From Pseudomonas jessenii (GTDB taxonomy: Bacteria > Pseudomonadota > Gammaproteobacteria > Pseudomonadales > Pseudomonadaceae): a stretch of 64,000 bases of DNA. Where the stretch lies: positions 124,001 through 188,000 of the forward strand of contig NZ_NIWT01000005.1 of the NCBI RefSeq assembly GCF_002236115.1, written 5' to 3'. Both the position numbers and the translations under genes were made by a program. This document shows positions 54,969 to 63,587 of the stretch, one piece after another. The notes beneath the pieces were generated by a model, which was given only the letters and a program-made list of their open reading frames with translations, made no database searches and was not told the origin of the DNA. Each line of letters opens with the position of its first letter. Within the stretch, counting starts at the first letter, position 1.

Positions 54969-56147
54969 TTGCGCTCTACCGAAGTCGTGATCATTGGCGC
55001 TGGCGCCGCAGGGTTGATGTGTGCGCTGACCGCCGCCGGGCGCGGGCGCAAGGTGTTGCTGCTCGACCATGCCAACAAGGCCGGCAAGAAAATCCTGATG
55101 TCGGGCGGTGGCCGCTGCAATTTCACCAACATGTACACTGAACCGAGCAATTTCCTCTCGCAGAACGCTCACTTCTGCAAATCCGCCCTGGCCCGTTATA
55201 CCCAGTGGGATTTCATCGGCATGGTGGCCAAGCACGGCGTGCCGTACCACGAGAAAAAACTCGGCCAGTTGTTCTGCGATAACAAATCCAGTGACATTCT
55301 CGAAATGCTGCTCAACGAGTGCGATCAGGTCGGCGTCAGCCTGCACCTGGACACCTCGATCCAGACCATCGAGAGGCTTGAAAAAGGCTACTTGCTGGAC
55401 ACGACGCTTGACCAAATCACCTGCGAATCCCTGGTGATCGCCACCGGCGGCCTGTCGATCCCGACCCTGGGCGCCACCGGTTTCGGCTATCAAGTGGCCA
55501 AGCAGTTCGGCCACGAACTGCTGCCGACCCGCGCCGGCCTGGTGCCGTTCACCATTACCGATCAGCTCAAAGCCTTGTGCACCGAGTTATCCGGAACGTC
55601 GGTGGATTGCCTGGTGAGCTGCAACGACCAGAGCTTCCGCGAGAACATCCTGTTCACCCACCGCGGCCTCAGCGGCCCGGCGATTTTGCAGATTTCGTCG
55701 TTCTGGGAATCCGGCGACACCGTCGAGATCAACCTTCTGCCGGATCACGACGTACCGAGCTGGCTGCAACAGCAACAGGCCGAACGCCCCAACAGCGAGC
55801 TGAAAACCCTGCTCGGTGAAATCTTCACCAAGAAGATGGCCAACCTGCTGGCGGACAACTGGTTCGTCTCCAAACCGATGAAGCAGTACACCCACGCGGA
55901 ACTGGCCGATATCGCGGAAAAACTGGCGAGCTGGAAAGTCGTACCCGCCGGCACCGAAGGCTATCGCACCGCCGAGGTGACCCTGGGCGGCGTCAACACC
56001 AATGAAGTGTCGTCCAAGACCATGGAATCGCTGAAGAGCCCGGGGCTGTACTTCGTCGGCGAAGTGCTCGACGTGACCGGGCATCTGGGCGGGTTCAACT
56101 TCCAGTGGGCGTGGGCATCGGGCTACGCGGCTGCGCAGTACGTCTGA
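54969..56147 (+). CDS. BaiN/HI0933-like FAD-dependent oxidoreductase
   Basis: This 392-residue flavoprotein opens VVIIGAGAAGLMCALTAAGR and then has KILMSGGGRCNFTN, the signature of the HI0933/BaiN family (NAD(P)/FAD-dependent oxidoreductases, aminoacetone-oxidase-like). At the C terminus are AEVTLGGVNTNEVSSKTMES and LDVTGHLGGFNFQWAWASGY. The best start is a TTG at 54969 with GAGG 8 bases upstream; no ATG precedes the dinucleotide fold. The physiological substrate is not established. Confidence 0.85.
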   Translation: MRSTEVVIIGAGAAGLMCALTAAGRGRKVLLLDHANKAGKKILMSGGGRCNFTNMYTEPSNFLSQNAHFCKSALARYTQWDFIGMVAKHGVPYHEKKLGQLFCDNKSSDILEMLLNECDQVGVSLHLDTSIQTIERLEKGYLLDTTLDQITCESLVIATGGLSIPTLGATGFGYQVAKQFGHELLPTRAGLVPFTITDQLKALCTELSGTSVDCLVSCNDQSFRENILFTHRGLSGPAILQISSFWESGDTVEINLLPDHDVPSWLQQQQAERPNSELKTLLGEIFTKKMANLLADNWFVSKPMKQYTHAELADIAEKLASWKVVPAGTEGYRTAEVTLGGVNTNEVSSKTMESLKSPGLYFVGEVLDVTGHLGGFNFQWAWASGYAAAQYV

Positions 56148-56167
56148 TTCAAAAATCAATACAACCC

Positions 56168-56260
56168 CTGTGGGAGCGAGCTTGCTCGCGATGAGGCCAT
56201 AACATTCAACAGAGATGTTGACTGACAGGCCGCCATCGCGAGCAAGCTCGCTCCCACAGG
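56168..56260. repeat. REPIN upstream of the yccS-like gene
   Basis: The forward arm CTGTGGGAGCGAGCTTGCTC, spacer CATTCAACAGAGATGTTGAC, and reverse arm CATCGCGAGCAAGCTCGCTC. The spacer itself is a small inverted repeat (CAACA and TGTTG). Confidence 0.9.
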
Positions 56261-56375
56261 GGTTTGAAGTGCCTGACAAGGAACAGATTTTGCTGTCTGA
56301 TGTGATCGACGCCATTGCGTCGGCGTCATTAGTGGCTCAATTTAGCGTCATTGCCTCGGAAGGCCTTCGCATTTC

Positions 56376-58559
56376 ATGTCATCGACTTCGTTCCGCCAGT
56401 CTCTGCGTCGCCTTTGGGCGCTGGATAAGTTCAGCTACAGCGTGCGGGTATTCATTGCCCTGACCGGCACCATGGCGCTGTGTTGGTATCAGGATGAAAT
56501 GGGCCTTCTGATCCCGTTGTTCCTGGGGATCATCGCCAGTGCCCTGGCCGAGACCGACGACAGCTGGCAGGGCCGTCTCAACGCACTGGCAGTGACGCTG
56601 GTGTGTTTTGCGGTCGCCGCCCTCTCCGTCGAACTGCTCTTCCCCTACCCCCCGCTGTTTATCATCGCCTTCGCCCTGGCCGCATTCTGCCTGACCATGC
56701 TCGGCGCCCTCGGCGAGCGCTATGGCGCGATTGCCTCGGCGACGTTGATCCTTTCGGTCTACACCATGATCGGCGTGGACCAGCGTGGCGGTGCGGTCAC
56801 CGACGTCTGGCACGAGCCGATGCTGCTGGTGGCCGGTGCTGCCTGGTACGGCTTGCTGTCGGTGTTGTGGCAGGCGCTGTTTTCCAATCAGCCGGTGCAG
56901 CAGAGCCTGGCACGGCTGTTCCGCGAGCTGGGCTTTTACCTGAAGCTCAAATCCTCGCTGTTCGAGCCGATCCGGCAGATGGACGTGGAGGCGCGGCGTC
57001 TGGAGTTGGCCCAACAGAACGGCCGGGTGGTGGCCGCACTGAACGCCGCCAAGGAGATCATCCTGCACCGGGTCGGCAACGGGCGCCCGGGGTCGAAAGT
57101 CAGCCGCTACCTCAAACTGTACTTCCTCGCCCAGGACATCCACGAGCGTGCCAGTTCGTCGCACTACCCGTACAACGCCCTGGCCGACGCCTTCTTCCAC
57201 AGCGACGTGCTGTTCCGCTGCCAACGCCTGTTGCGCCAGCAAGGCAAGGCCTGCCGGGCACTGGCCGAATCGATCCAGATGCGCCAGCCGTTCACCTATG
57301 ACGCCAGTTTCGCCGAGGCCCTGAGCGACCTGGATGCCTCTCTCGAACACCTGCGCATCCAGAGCAACCCGGCCTGGCGCGGCTTGCTGCGTTCACTGCG
57401 GGCACTGGCAGCCAACCTCGGCACCCTCGACCGCTTGCTCAGCGATGCCAGTAACCCCGACGCCCTGGCCGACGCCACCGACAGCAGCCTGCTCGACCGT
57501 TCGCCGCGCAGCCTCAAGGACGTGTGGCTTCGCTTGCGCACGCAGCTGACGCCGACCTCGCTGCTGTTCCGCCATGCCCTGCGATTGCCCCTGGCCTTGA
57601 GCATCGGCTACGCCATGGTGCATTTGATTCACCCGTCCCAAGGCTACTGGATCATCCTCACCACGCTGTTCGTTTGCCAACCGAACTACGGCGCCACTCG
57701 CCGCAAACTCGGTCAACGGATCATCGGCACCGCCATTGGCCTGACACTGGCCTGGGCGCTGTTCGACCTGTTCCCGAACCCGCTGATCCAGTCATGCTTC
57801 GCCATCGCCGCCGGGGTGGTGTTCTTTACCAACCGCACCACCCGCTACACCCTGGCGACGGCGGCAATCACCCTGATGGTGCTGTTCTGCTTCAACCAGG
57901 TAGGTGACGGTTACGGACTGTTCCTGCCACGCTTGTTCGATACCTTGCTCGGCAGCCTGATTGCCGGGCTGGCGGTGTTCCTGTTCCTGCCGGACTGGCA
58001 GGGCCGACGCCTGAACAAAGTGCTGGCCAACACCCTGGCCTGCAACAGCATCTACCTGCGCCAGATCATGCAGCAATACGCTGCGGGTAAAAGCGACGAC
58101 CTGGCTTACCGCCTGGCCCGCCGCAACGCGCACAACGCCGACGCGGCACTGTCGACCACACTGGCCAACATGCTGATGGAGCCGGGACATTTCCGAAAGG
58201 AGGCGGATGTGGGCTTCCGCTTCCTGGTGCTGTCACACACGCTACTCAGTTACCTGTCGGGCCTGGGCGCACACCGGGAAACCCAACTGCCGACGGACGT
58301 GCGTGAACATTTGATCGAAGGGGCCGGAGTGAAACTGGCCGCCAGCATCGACGAGATCGCCCAAGGGCTGGCGAGCAAGTCTTCGATTGAAATTCAGAGC
58401 GATGAAGAAGAAGCACTGGCCAATGAACTGGAACAGATGCCTGATGAAATCGATGAGGGGCAGCGGTTGGTGCAGACGCAACTGGCGCTGATCTGCCGGC
58501 AGTTGGGGCCGCTGAGGACGTTGGCGGCGCATCTGATCAAGGACACCAGTGAGGATTGA
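56376..58559 (+). CDS. yccS: YccS-like FUSC-family membrane protein
   Basis: This 727-residue inner-membrane protein has two blocks of about five to six membrane segments (residues about 25-170 and 400-545), each followed by a cytoplasmic helical domain, as in YccS and YhfK. The FUSC-like segment is LPLALSIGYAMVHLIHPSQG then YWIILTTLFVCQPNYGATRR. The family is related to aromatic-acid efflux proteins, but the YccS substrate is unknown. The ATG at 56376 was used. It stands alone between REP clusters. Confidence 0.88.
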   Translation: MSSTSFRQSLRRLWALDKFSYSVRVFIALTGTMALCWYQDEMGLLIPLFLGIIASALAETDDSWQGRLNALAVTLVCFAVAALSVELLFPYPPLFIIAFALAAFCLTMLGALGERYGAIASATLILSVYTMIGVDQRGGAVTDVWHEPMLLVAGAAWYGLLSVLWQALFSNQPVQQSLARLFRELGFYLKLKSSLFEPIRQMDVEARRLELAQQNGRVVAALNAAKEIILHRVGNGRPGSKVSRYLKLYFLAQDIHERASSSHYPYNALADAFFHSDVLFRCQRLLRQQGKACRALAESIQMRQPFTYDASFAEALSDLDASLEHLRIQSNPAWRGLLRSLRALAANLGTLDRLLSDASNPDALADATDSSLLDRSPRSLKDVWLRLRTQLTPTSLLFRHALRLPLALSIGYAMVHLIHPSQGYWIILTTLFVCQPNYGATRRKLGQRIIGTAIGLTLAWALFDLFPNPLIQSCFAIAAGVVFFTNRTTRYTLATAAITLMVLFCFNQVGDGYGLFLPRLFDTLLGSLIAGLAVFLFLPDWQGRRLNKVLANTLACNSIYLRQIMQQYAAGKSDDLAYRLARRNAHNADAALSTTLANMLMEPGHFRKEADVGFRFLVLSHTLLSYLSGLGAHRETQLPTDVREHLIEGAGVKLAASIDEIAQGLASKSSIEIQSDEEEALANELEQMPDEIDEGQRLVQTQLALICRQLGPLRTLAAHLIKDTSED

Positions 58560-58582
58560 GATCTGTGGTGTCTGGGCGGGCC

Positions 58583-58680
58583 TCATCGCGAGCAAGCTCG
58601 CTCCCACAGGGGGCTCTGGTGTTCACAAAACTTGTGTCGACTGAAGATCTACTGTGGGAGCGAGCTTGCTCGCGATGAGG
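58583..58680. repeat. REP pair in tail-to-tail orientation after the yccS-like gene
   Basis: The reverse arm CATCGCGAGCAAGCTCGCTC and the forward arm CTGTGGGAGCGAGCTTGCTC have about 45 bases between them. It lies between converging genes. Confidence 0.9.
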
Positions 58681-58715
58681 CCATCAGCAACAACACAGAA
58701 ACTGGCTCAACCCAC

Positions 58716-59453
58716 TCACATCCCATGCCGTTTCATCAACTTGTCATAACTCCCGTCCACCTTCATCGCCGCTATCTCGCGGTCGAAACCGGCGACGATC
58801 CGTGCATGCTCGGGATTCTTCAGGCTGACCATGATATGCAGGCTGTTCTCGCTCAATGGCTTGGGCAGGAACTCCACGGCGTTCCGCACCTTGGGTGACT
58901 CACGGGCCAGGTAGTAACGGGCGACGAATTCATCTTCCAGCGTCAGCTTGACCCGGTCGGCCGCGAGCATGCGCACCGCCATGGCGAAACTGTGCACAGG
59001 GACTTTCTGCAACGACTCGTCGTTGTCGAACGGGGGCGAATAGGCGTATCCACGCACCACGGCAATCGGATAGGTGTGCAATTGCTGCAGGTTGTTGAAT
59101 TCGACGGGCGCGTCTTTGCGCTTGAGAAAGCGCACGCGATTGAGCAGGTACTCGCCGGAGAACTGGCCAAGCCTGGTCCGCTCCTCCGAGTACCAGGCGT
59201 TGACCAGCACGTCGTATCGGCCCTCGCCCAATCCCATCAAGGCCCGTGCCCAGGGCACCTGCTCGAACTCACTGGCGTAGCCAGCCCTGGCGAGCGCGGT
59301 ACTGACAATATCCGTCGCCAGACCGCCGTTGACGAGCGTGGAATCGGTAAAGGGAGGCCAGGCATCAGCGACCAGCCGCAGTTTTTCTGCCGCTGCTCCC
59401 TGACCCAGCAACAGCAATCCAATCAAGGCCAAAGCTCGATGCAATCGCGGCAT
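58716..59453 (-). CDS. Periplasmic solute-binding protein, family 3 type
   Basis: This 245-residue protein has signal peptide MPRLHRALALIGLLLLGQGA and a bacterial extracellular solute-binding family 3 fold: KLRLVADAWPPFTDSTLVNG, then DIVSTALARAGYASEFEQVP, then YDVLVNAWYSEERTRLGQFS. No permease or ATPase gene is adjacent. Such orphan binding proteins often resemble polar amino-acid or sensor-linked domains; the ligand cannot be inferred. It is divergent from the GNAT gene at 59712. Confidence 0.85.
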   Translation of the reverse strand: MPRLHRALALIGLLLLGQGAAAEKLRLVADAWPPFTDSTLVNGGLATDIVSTALARAGYASEFEQVPWARALMGLGEGRYDVLVNAWYSEERTRLGQFSGEYLLNRVRFLKRKDAPVEFNNLQQLHTYPIAVVRGYAYSPPFDNDESLQKVPVHSFAMAVRMLAADRVKLTLEDEFVARYYLARESPKVRNAVEFLPKPLSENSLHIMVSLKNPEHARIVAGFDREIAAMKVDGSYDKLMKRHGM

Positions 59454-59711
59454 GCCAGAAAATCCTTAGCGGGCGGCTTGCCCGACGTGTTTTCAGCCAA
59501 AACCCCAAGGCCCCTGTACCGGCAAGGCCCGGGTACTCAACATTCGCTCATCGAAGCCATAGCACAGCGCTTCGGTCCAGATTACACAAAGAAGACATCC
59601 GCGCGAAAAATGAATGATGGCATTTTGGCCTTTGTCACAGATTCTTCCGCCATAAAGACTTCTGGCGTGAGTGCGCTTAGTATCGGAACGACGTTTTCAG
59701 GGAATCAAAAC

Positions 59712-60164
59712 ATGACAGTCGACTGGATCTGCAAACACCACAGCGACCTGGGCAAGGAGCAGCTGTACGCCATTTTGCAGTTGCGTGCAGAAGTGTTCGT
59801 CGTTGAACAGAAATGCGTTTACCAGGATATCGATGGCCAGGATCTGGAAGGTGACACCCTCCACGTGATGGCCTGGGACGGTAACCGGCTGGTGGCCTAC
59901 TTGCGCCTGCTTGACCCGCAATCACAGGGCGGCGATGTGGTGATCGGGCGGGTGATCATTGCACCCCAGGCACGCGGTGCCGGGCTGGGGCATGAGCTGA
60001 TGGAACAGGCACTCAAACAGATCGAAAAATACTGGCCCGGTCTGCCGGTCTACCTCTCGGCCCAGGCGCATTTGCAGGGGTATTACGGGCGGTACGGGTT
60101 TGTCGTGGCGGGTGAGGAATATGTCGAGGATGGCATTCCACACATTGGCATGCGTCGCCCCTGA
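59712..60164 (+). CDS. ElaA-like GNAT N-acetyltransferase
   Basis: This 150-residue acetyltransferase of the ElaA group is supported by QLRAEVFVVEQKCVYQDIDG, a family hallmark, and VIGRVIIAPQARGAGLGHEL for CoA binding. AQAHLQGYYGRYGFVVAGEE follows near the end. The ATG at 59712 has AGGGA upstream; a long frame open from 58992 is antisense to the binding-protein gene and was not used. The substrate is unknown. Confidence 0.9.
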   Translation: MTVDWICKHHSDLGKEQLYAILQLRAEVFVVEQKCVYQDIDGQDLEGDTLHVMAWDGNRLVAYLRLLDPQSQGGDVVIGRVIIAPQARGAGLGHELMEQALKQIEKYWPGLPVYLSAQAHLQGYYGRYGFVVAGEEYVEDGIPHIGMRRP

Positions 60165-60170
60165 AGGCCC

Positions 60171-60248
60171 TATCGCGAGCAAGCTCGCTCCCACACTGGA
60201 TTGGGTTCACAACTCAAATCAACTGTGGGAGCGAGCTTGCTCGCGATG
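60171..60248. repeat. REP pair in tail-to-tail orientation after the ElaA-like gene
   Basis: The reverse arm TATCGCGAGCAAGCTCGCTC and the forward arm CTGTGGGAGCGAGCTTGCTC have about 27 bases between them. Confidence 0.9.
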
Positions 60249-60272
60249 GCGTCAGCTCAGGCACCGCAAATC

Positions 60273-60569
60273 TCAGGGATACTCCAACACCGCCTTGATC
60301 TGCCGCAGATTGCGCTCGATCCAACCGCGATCGATCGCACCCCACTCGCGAATCCGATAGCGCCCCGCATGGTTGCGCGCGCCCTCTTCCTGCTCGAACT
60401 CACAAATGATATCCAGATCCGCCAACGCCGCGATGGTGTCCTGTGCCGTGCGCCGGGGCATACCGGTGACTTCGGTCAGCGCCGGGACGCTGCTGGCCAG
60501 CCCGCTGTCGATCAGGTACGCCACGTACAACCGGCGATAGAAGCTGCTCTTGGTCTTGCTCACGTCCAT
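60273..60569 (-). CDS. Winged-helix domain protein
   Basis: This 98-residue protein appears to be a single winged helix-turn-helix domain. VPALTEVTGMPRRTAQDTIA is a plausible helix-turn-helix and GRYRIREWGAIDRGWIERNL the wing and C-terminal helix. I recognise it as a short conserved Pseudomonas helix-turn-helix protein of unknown target. It lies just downstream of the YgjP-like gene on the same strand (37-base gap), so the two may be cotranscribed. Confidence 0.8.
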   Translation of the reverse strand: MDVSKTKSSFYRRLYVAYLIDSGLASSVPALTEVTGMPRRTAQDTIAALADLDIICEFEQEEGARNHAGRYRIREWGAIDRGWIERNLRQIKAVLEYP

Positions 60570-60606
60570 CCAATGCTCCTTAAAAGGTCGCAGCCTGCGG
60601 CAGCTC

Positions 60607-61095
60607 CTACAGATCCCGCCACGTCAGGTACACCCGCACATCAAATTCCACCTGGTGATAACCCGGCAGCATGTGTTCGCACAGTTTGTAGAATGCCTTG
60701 TTGTGGTCCGATTCCTTGAAGTGCGCCAGCTCATGCACCACGATCATTTTCAGGAACTCGCAAGGCGCTTCCTTGAACAGCGAAGCGATGCGGATTTCCT
60801 TCTTGGCCTTGAGCTTGCCACCCTGCACCCGTGAAATCGTGGTGTGCAGGCCAAGGGCACGGTGGGTCAGGTCCAGACGGTTGTCGAACAGCACCTTGTC
60901 GATGGCCGGAGCGTTACGCAAGTACTCCTGCTTGAGGTCCAGAGCATAGGTGTACAGCGCCTTGTCGCTCTGCACCCCGTGCTTTTGCGGGTAACGCTGG
61001 TTCAGGTAATCGCCCAGCCGACCGTCGGCGATCAGCTGGCGTACCTGGTCCTGCAAGGTGGCGGGATAGGCCTGGAGATATTTCAACACGGTCAT
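60607..61095 (-). CDS. YgjP-like zinc metallopeptidase
   Basis: This 162-residue protein of the YgjP/DUF45 (M48-like) family has zinc residues His121, Glu122 and His125 (VVHELAHFKE), with His131 following in SDHNKAF. It has SRVQGGKLKAKKEIRIASLF upstream of the active site. The ATG at 61095 (MTVLKYLQAYP) is preferred over a GTG at 61116. YgjP proteins are predicted metal-dependent hydrolases without a well-defined substrate. The GGDEF-EAL gene stop at 61141 lies upstream on the same strand. Confidence 0.87.
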   Translation of the reverse strand: MTVLKYLQAYPATLQDQVRQLIADGRLGDYLNQRYPQKHGVQSDKALYTYALDLKQEYLRNAPAIDKVLFDNRLDLTHRALGLHTTISRVQGGKLKAKKEIRIASLFKEAPCEFLKMIVVHELAHFKESDHNKAFYKLCEHMLPGYHQVEFDVRVYLTWRDL

Positions 61096-61140
61096 CGGGG
61101 CGGCAATACAGGTCACTAAAAGGTCGCCAGTGTAGCGAAT

Positions 61141-63264
61141 TCAGCGGGGCAGCGCGCTCCAGTCAAACGGCTGGACAAAGACCCCGGTGTCTTCGGCCAT
61201 CATCGGCCGGGCCACCAGAAAACCTTGCACATATTCACAGCTGTTGGCTTGCAGCCATTCATACTGAGCGACGGTTTCCACCCCTTCGGCAATCACCAAT
61301 ATTCCGAACTGCTTGCACAGGTCGATCACACTGCGCACCAGCGCCGCATCCCTTGCCGAATCCGGCAACCGGGCGATCAAATGGCGGTCGATCTTCAGAG
61401 TATCCAGCGCCAGGTCGCGCAAGTGCGTCAGGGAACACGGTCCGACCCCGAAGTCATCCAATGCCACGCGTACGCCCAGATTGTGCAGCAGGCGCAATTG
61501 CTTGCGGGTTTCTTCGGGGTTGCGCATCAAGGCCTCTTCCGTGACCTCGACTTCCAGATGATGCGGTTGCAAGCCATGACGCTCCAGCACCTGGCGCAAC
61601 TCGGTGACCAGGTTGGGCATGCCGAACTGCGTACTGCTCAAGCTGACGCCGAGCACCAGGTCCTCGGCAAACAGGGACTCCCAGGCTTTGCGTTGCCCGG
61701 CGCCGCGATGGTAAATCCAGCTGCCCAGGCGACTGATCAGCCGCGCCTCCTCCAGCAATGGCAAAAACAGCCCCGGGGGGACATCGCCAACGCTCGGATG
61801 CTGCCAGCGCAACAAGGCCTCGAAGCCACGAATCCGCCCGTCGGCAATCGCAACCTGAGGCTGATACACCAGATTGAAATCCCGCTTCTCGATGGCCGTG
61901 CGCACACTTTCTTCCAGCATCAGCCGCGTGCGCGCCCGGCCGTTCATTTCATGATCGTAGAAGCGATATTGCTGGCGGCCGGCACGCTTGGCCTCGTACA
62001 TGGCAATGTCGGCCGCCCGCATCATCCCGTCGAGATTGGCGCCGCAATCAGGGAACGTGGCAATGCCGATGCTGGCACCCAGAGCGATATCGAGGCCGTC
62101 GATCTGCTGACAGATCGACACTCGCTCGATGAGCTTCTCGGCAATCTTCGCCGCCTGCTCGGGGAACTCCAGATCCAGCAGCGCGGTGAACTCGTCGCCG
62201 CCCATCCGCGCCAGAATGTCGAAGGGCCGCAGGCAAGCCTTCAACTGTTCGGAGACCCAGCGCAGCACCCGATCGCCGGCATCGTGCCCGAGCGAATCAT
62301 TGACTCGCTTGAAGCCGTCGAGGTCCAGATACATCAGGACCCAGGAGCTGTCGGAACGCTCACCGCGCAACAGCAGGTTCTCTACGGTCTGGTAGAAACC
62401 CCGGCGGTTGAGCAATCCGCTCAGCGGATCGGTGACCGCCTGAAACTCCAGTTGCTGATGCAGATGGCGCACCACCGACATGTCCAGCACGGTCACGACC
62501 ATCGCATGTTGCTCGGCGGGCAATGGCGCGCAGGACAAGGCCACCGGCACTTGCTGCCCGGGTGCCGTACGTAGCAGGGCATCGTGCAGGCGCAAGGTTT
62601 CGCCTCGTTTGTATCCGGCCAGCAACTCGGAGTCGGCCCAGATCGGGATATGCGGTTTTTGCAGGTAGTCCAGAAACTCCTTGCCTTGCAGTTCCTGCAC
62701 CGGGGCATTGAGCAACCGTGAAATCGCCGGATTGGCAAAACGAATCAGACCGTCCTCACCCAATACCAGAATGCCTTCGGCTGCGTTTTCCAGCACCGAC
62801 GCATTAAAGGCACGAGCCGCTTCCAGATCATGACTCAGGCGCTGCAAGGCCCGGCGGTTACGCTGGTGCTCGAGCAACGCCTGGACCTTGGGCGTAAAGA
62901 CCTGTGGGTCGAACGGCTTGAACAGATAATCCACCGCACCACTGGCATAGCCCTTGATCACGGCATCCTGGGACTGTTCGTTGGCGGTCAGGAAAATGAT
63001 CGGCGTCAGACGGGTCCGCTGGCTACCGCGCATCAGGCGCGCCACTTCATAACCGTCCATGTCCGGCATCTGCACGTCCAGAAGCACCAGGTCGATATCG
63101 TGTTCAAGTAACAAGCCGAGGGCCTCGAAACCCGAGGTGGCAGTAATGACCCGCCAGCCCTGGCGCTGTAACAACGCGCGCATGCTGATCAGGTTTTCGG
63201 GGTAATCGTCGACGACTAAAAGGGTTGAGCTGCCTTCTACTGGCGTAGGTTGCGCGCATTCCAT
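61141..63264 (-). CDS. Response regulator with PAS, GGDEF and EAL domains
   Basis: This is a 707-residue cyclic-di-GMP signalling protein. A receiver domain (residues 13-130) has Asp63 as phosphoacceptor and Lys116. A PAS domain (about 150-265) follows. The GGDEF domain has intact GGDEF at 355-359 and an RxxD inhibitory site at 346-349. The EAL domain (about 455-700) has Glu482 (FEALLRW), EVTE at 573-576, DDFG at 603 and Lys624-x-Asp626. The metal-ligand Asn of the usual NLS motif is Ser541 (VSLSSTQF). Thus cyclase activity is likely and phosphodiesterase activity may be weakened. No partner kinase gene lies in the window. Confidence 0.93.
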   Translation of the reverse strand: MECAQPTPVEGSSTLLVVDDYPENLISMRALLQRQGWRVITATSGFEALGLLLEHDIDLVLLDVQMPDMDGYEVARLMRGSQRTRLTPIIFLTANEQSQDAVIKGYASGAVDYLFKPFDPQVFTPKVQALLEHQRNRRALQRLSHDLEAARAFNASVLENAAEGILVLGEDGLIRFANPAISRLLNAPVQELQGKEFLDYLQKPHIPIWADSELLAGYKRGETLRLHDALLRTAPGQQVPVALSCAPLPAEQHAMVVTVLDMSVVRHLHQQLEFQAVTDPLSGLLNRRGFYQTVENLLLRGERSDSSWVLMYLDLDGFKRVNDSLGHDAGDRVLRWVSEQLKACLRPFDILARMGGDEFTALLDLEFPEQAAKIAEKLIERVSICQQIDGLDIALGASIGIATFPDCGANLDGMMRAADIAMYEAKRAGRQQYRFYDHEMNGRARTRLMLEESVRTAIEKRDFNLVYQPQVAIADGRIRGFEALLRWQHPSVGDVPPGLFLPLLEEARLISRLGSWIYHRGAGQRKAWESLFAEDLVLGVSLSSTQFGMPNLVTELRQVLERHGLQPHHLEVEVTEEALMRNPEETRKQLRLLHNLGVRVALDDFGVGPCSLTHLRDLALDTLKIDRHLIARLPDSARDAALVRSVIDLCKQFGILVIAEGVETVAQYEWLQANSCEYVQGFLVARPMMAEDTGVFVQPFDWSALPR

Positions 63265-63487
63265 GCTGCTTCTCTAATTGCGGGGTGTCAGGCCGGTTTC
63301 TCGTGAAAACCGGACAAATACTGCGTCTTCACTCTAGACCCGGTTCTGCAAAAGCAGAAGGTGTCAGTAAGCCATCATTTAATCATAGTGTCTTTTTACC
63401 GACTAACGGTCGATGGTTCAGGCGATGGAAACCGGGAAAGATGTCGCTTCGACAGGATGTTGACGTCAGCCACCCGTCAGACGGGCA
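63265..63487. other. Intergenic region upstream of the polysaccharide lyase promoter
   Basis: It is the divergent gap between the GGDEF-EAL gene and the lyase gene. It must hold the promoter of the former. No gene, terminator or long repeat is visible. Confidence 0.5.
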
Positions 63488-63516
63488 TTAACAAAATCTC
63501 CCGCTACGCTTATAAA
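63488..63516 (+). promoter_or_regulatory. Predicted sigma-70 promoter of the polysaccharide lyase gene
   Basis: TTAACA at 63488-63493 and TATAAA at 63511-63516 are separated by exactly 17 bases. Each hexamer matches consensus at five of six positions. The expected leader is about 65 bases. Confidence 0.65.
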
Positions 63517-63587
63517 GGCCGCCCCCGAAGGTGCGGGCTAGAGCTTCTGGCACGTCCGTGCAGCATGAATCAAGTGGAAGAACCGAC

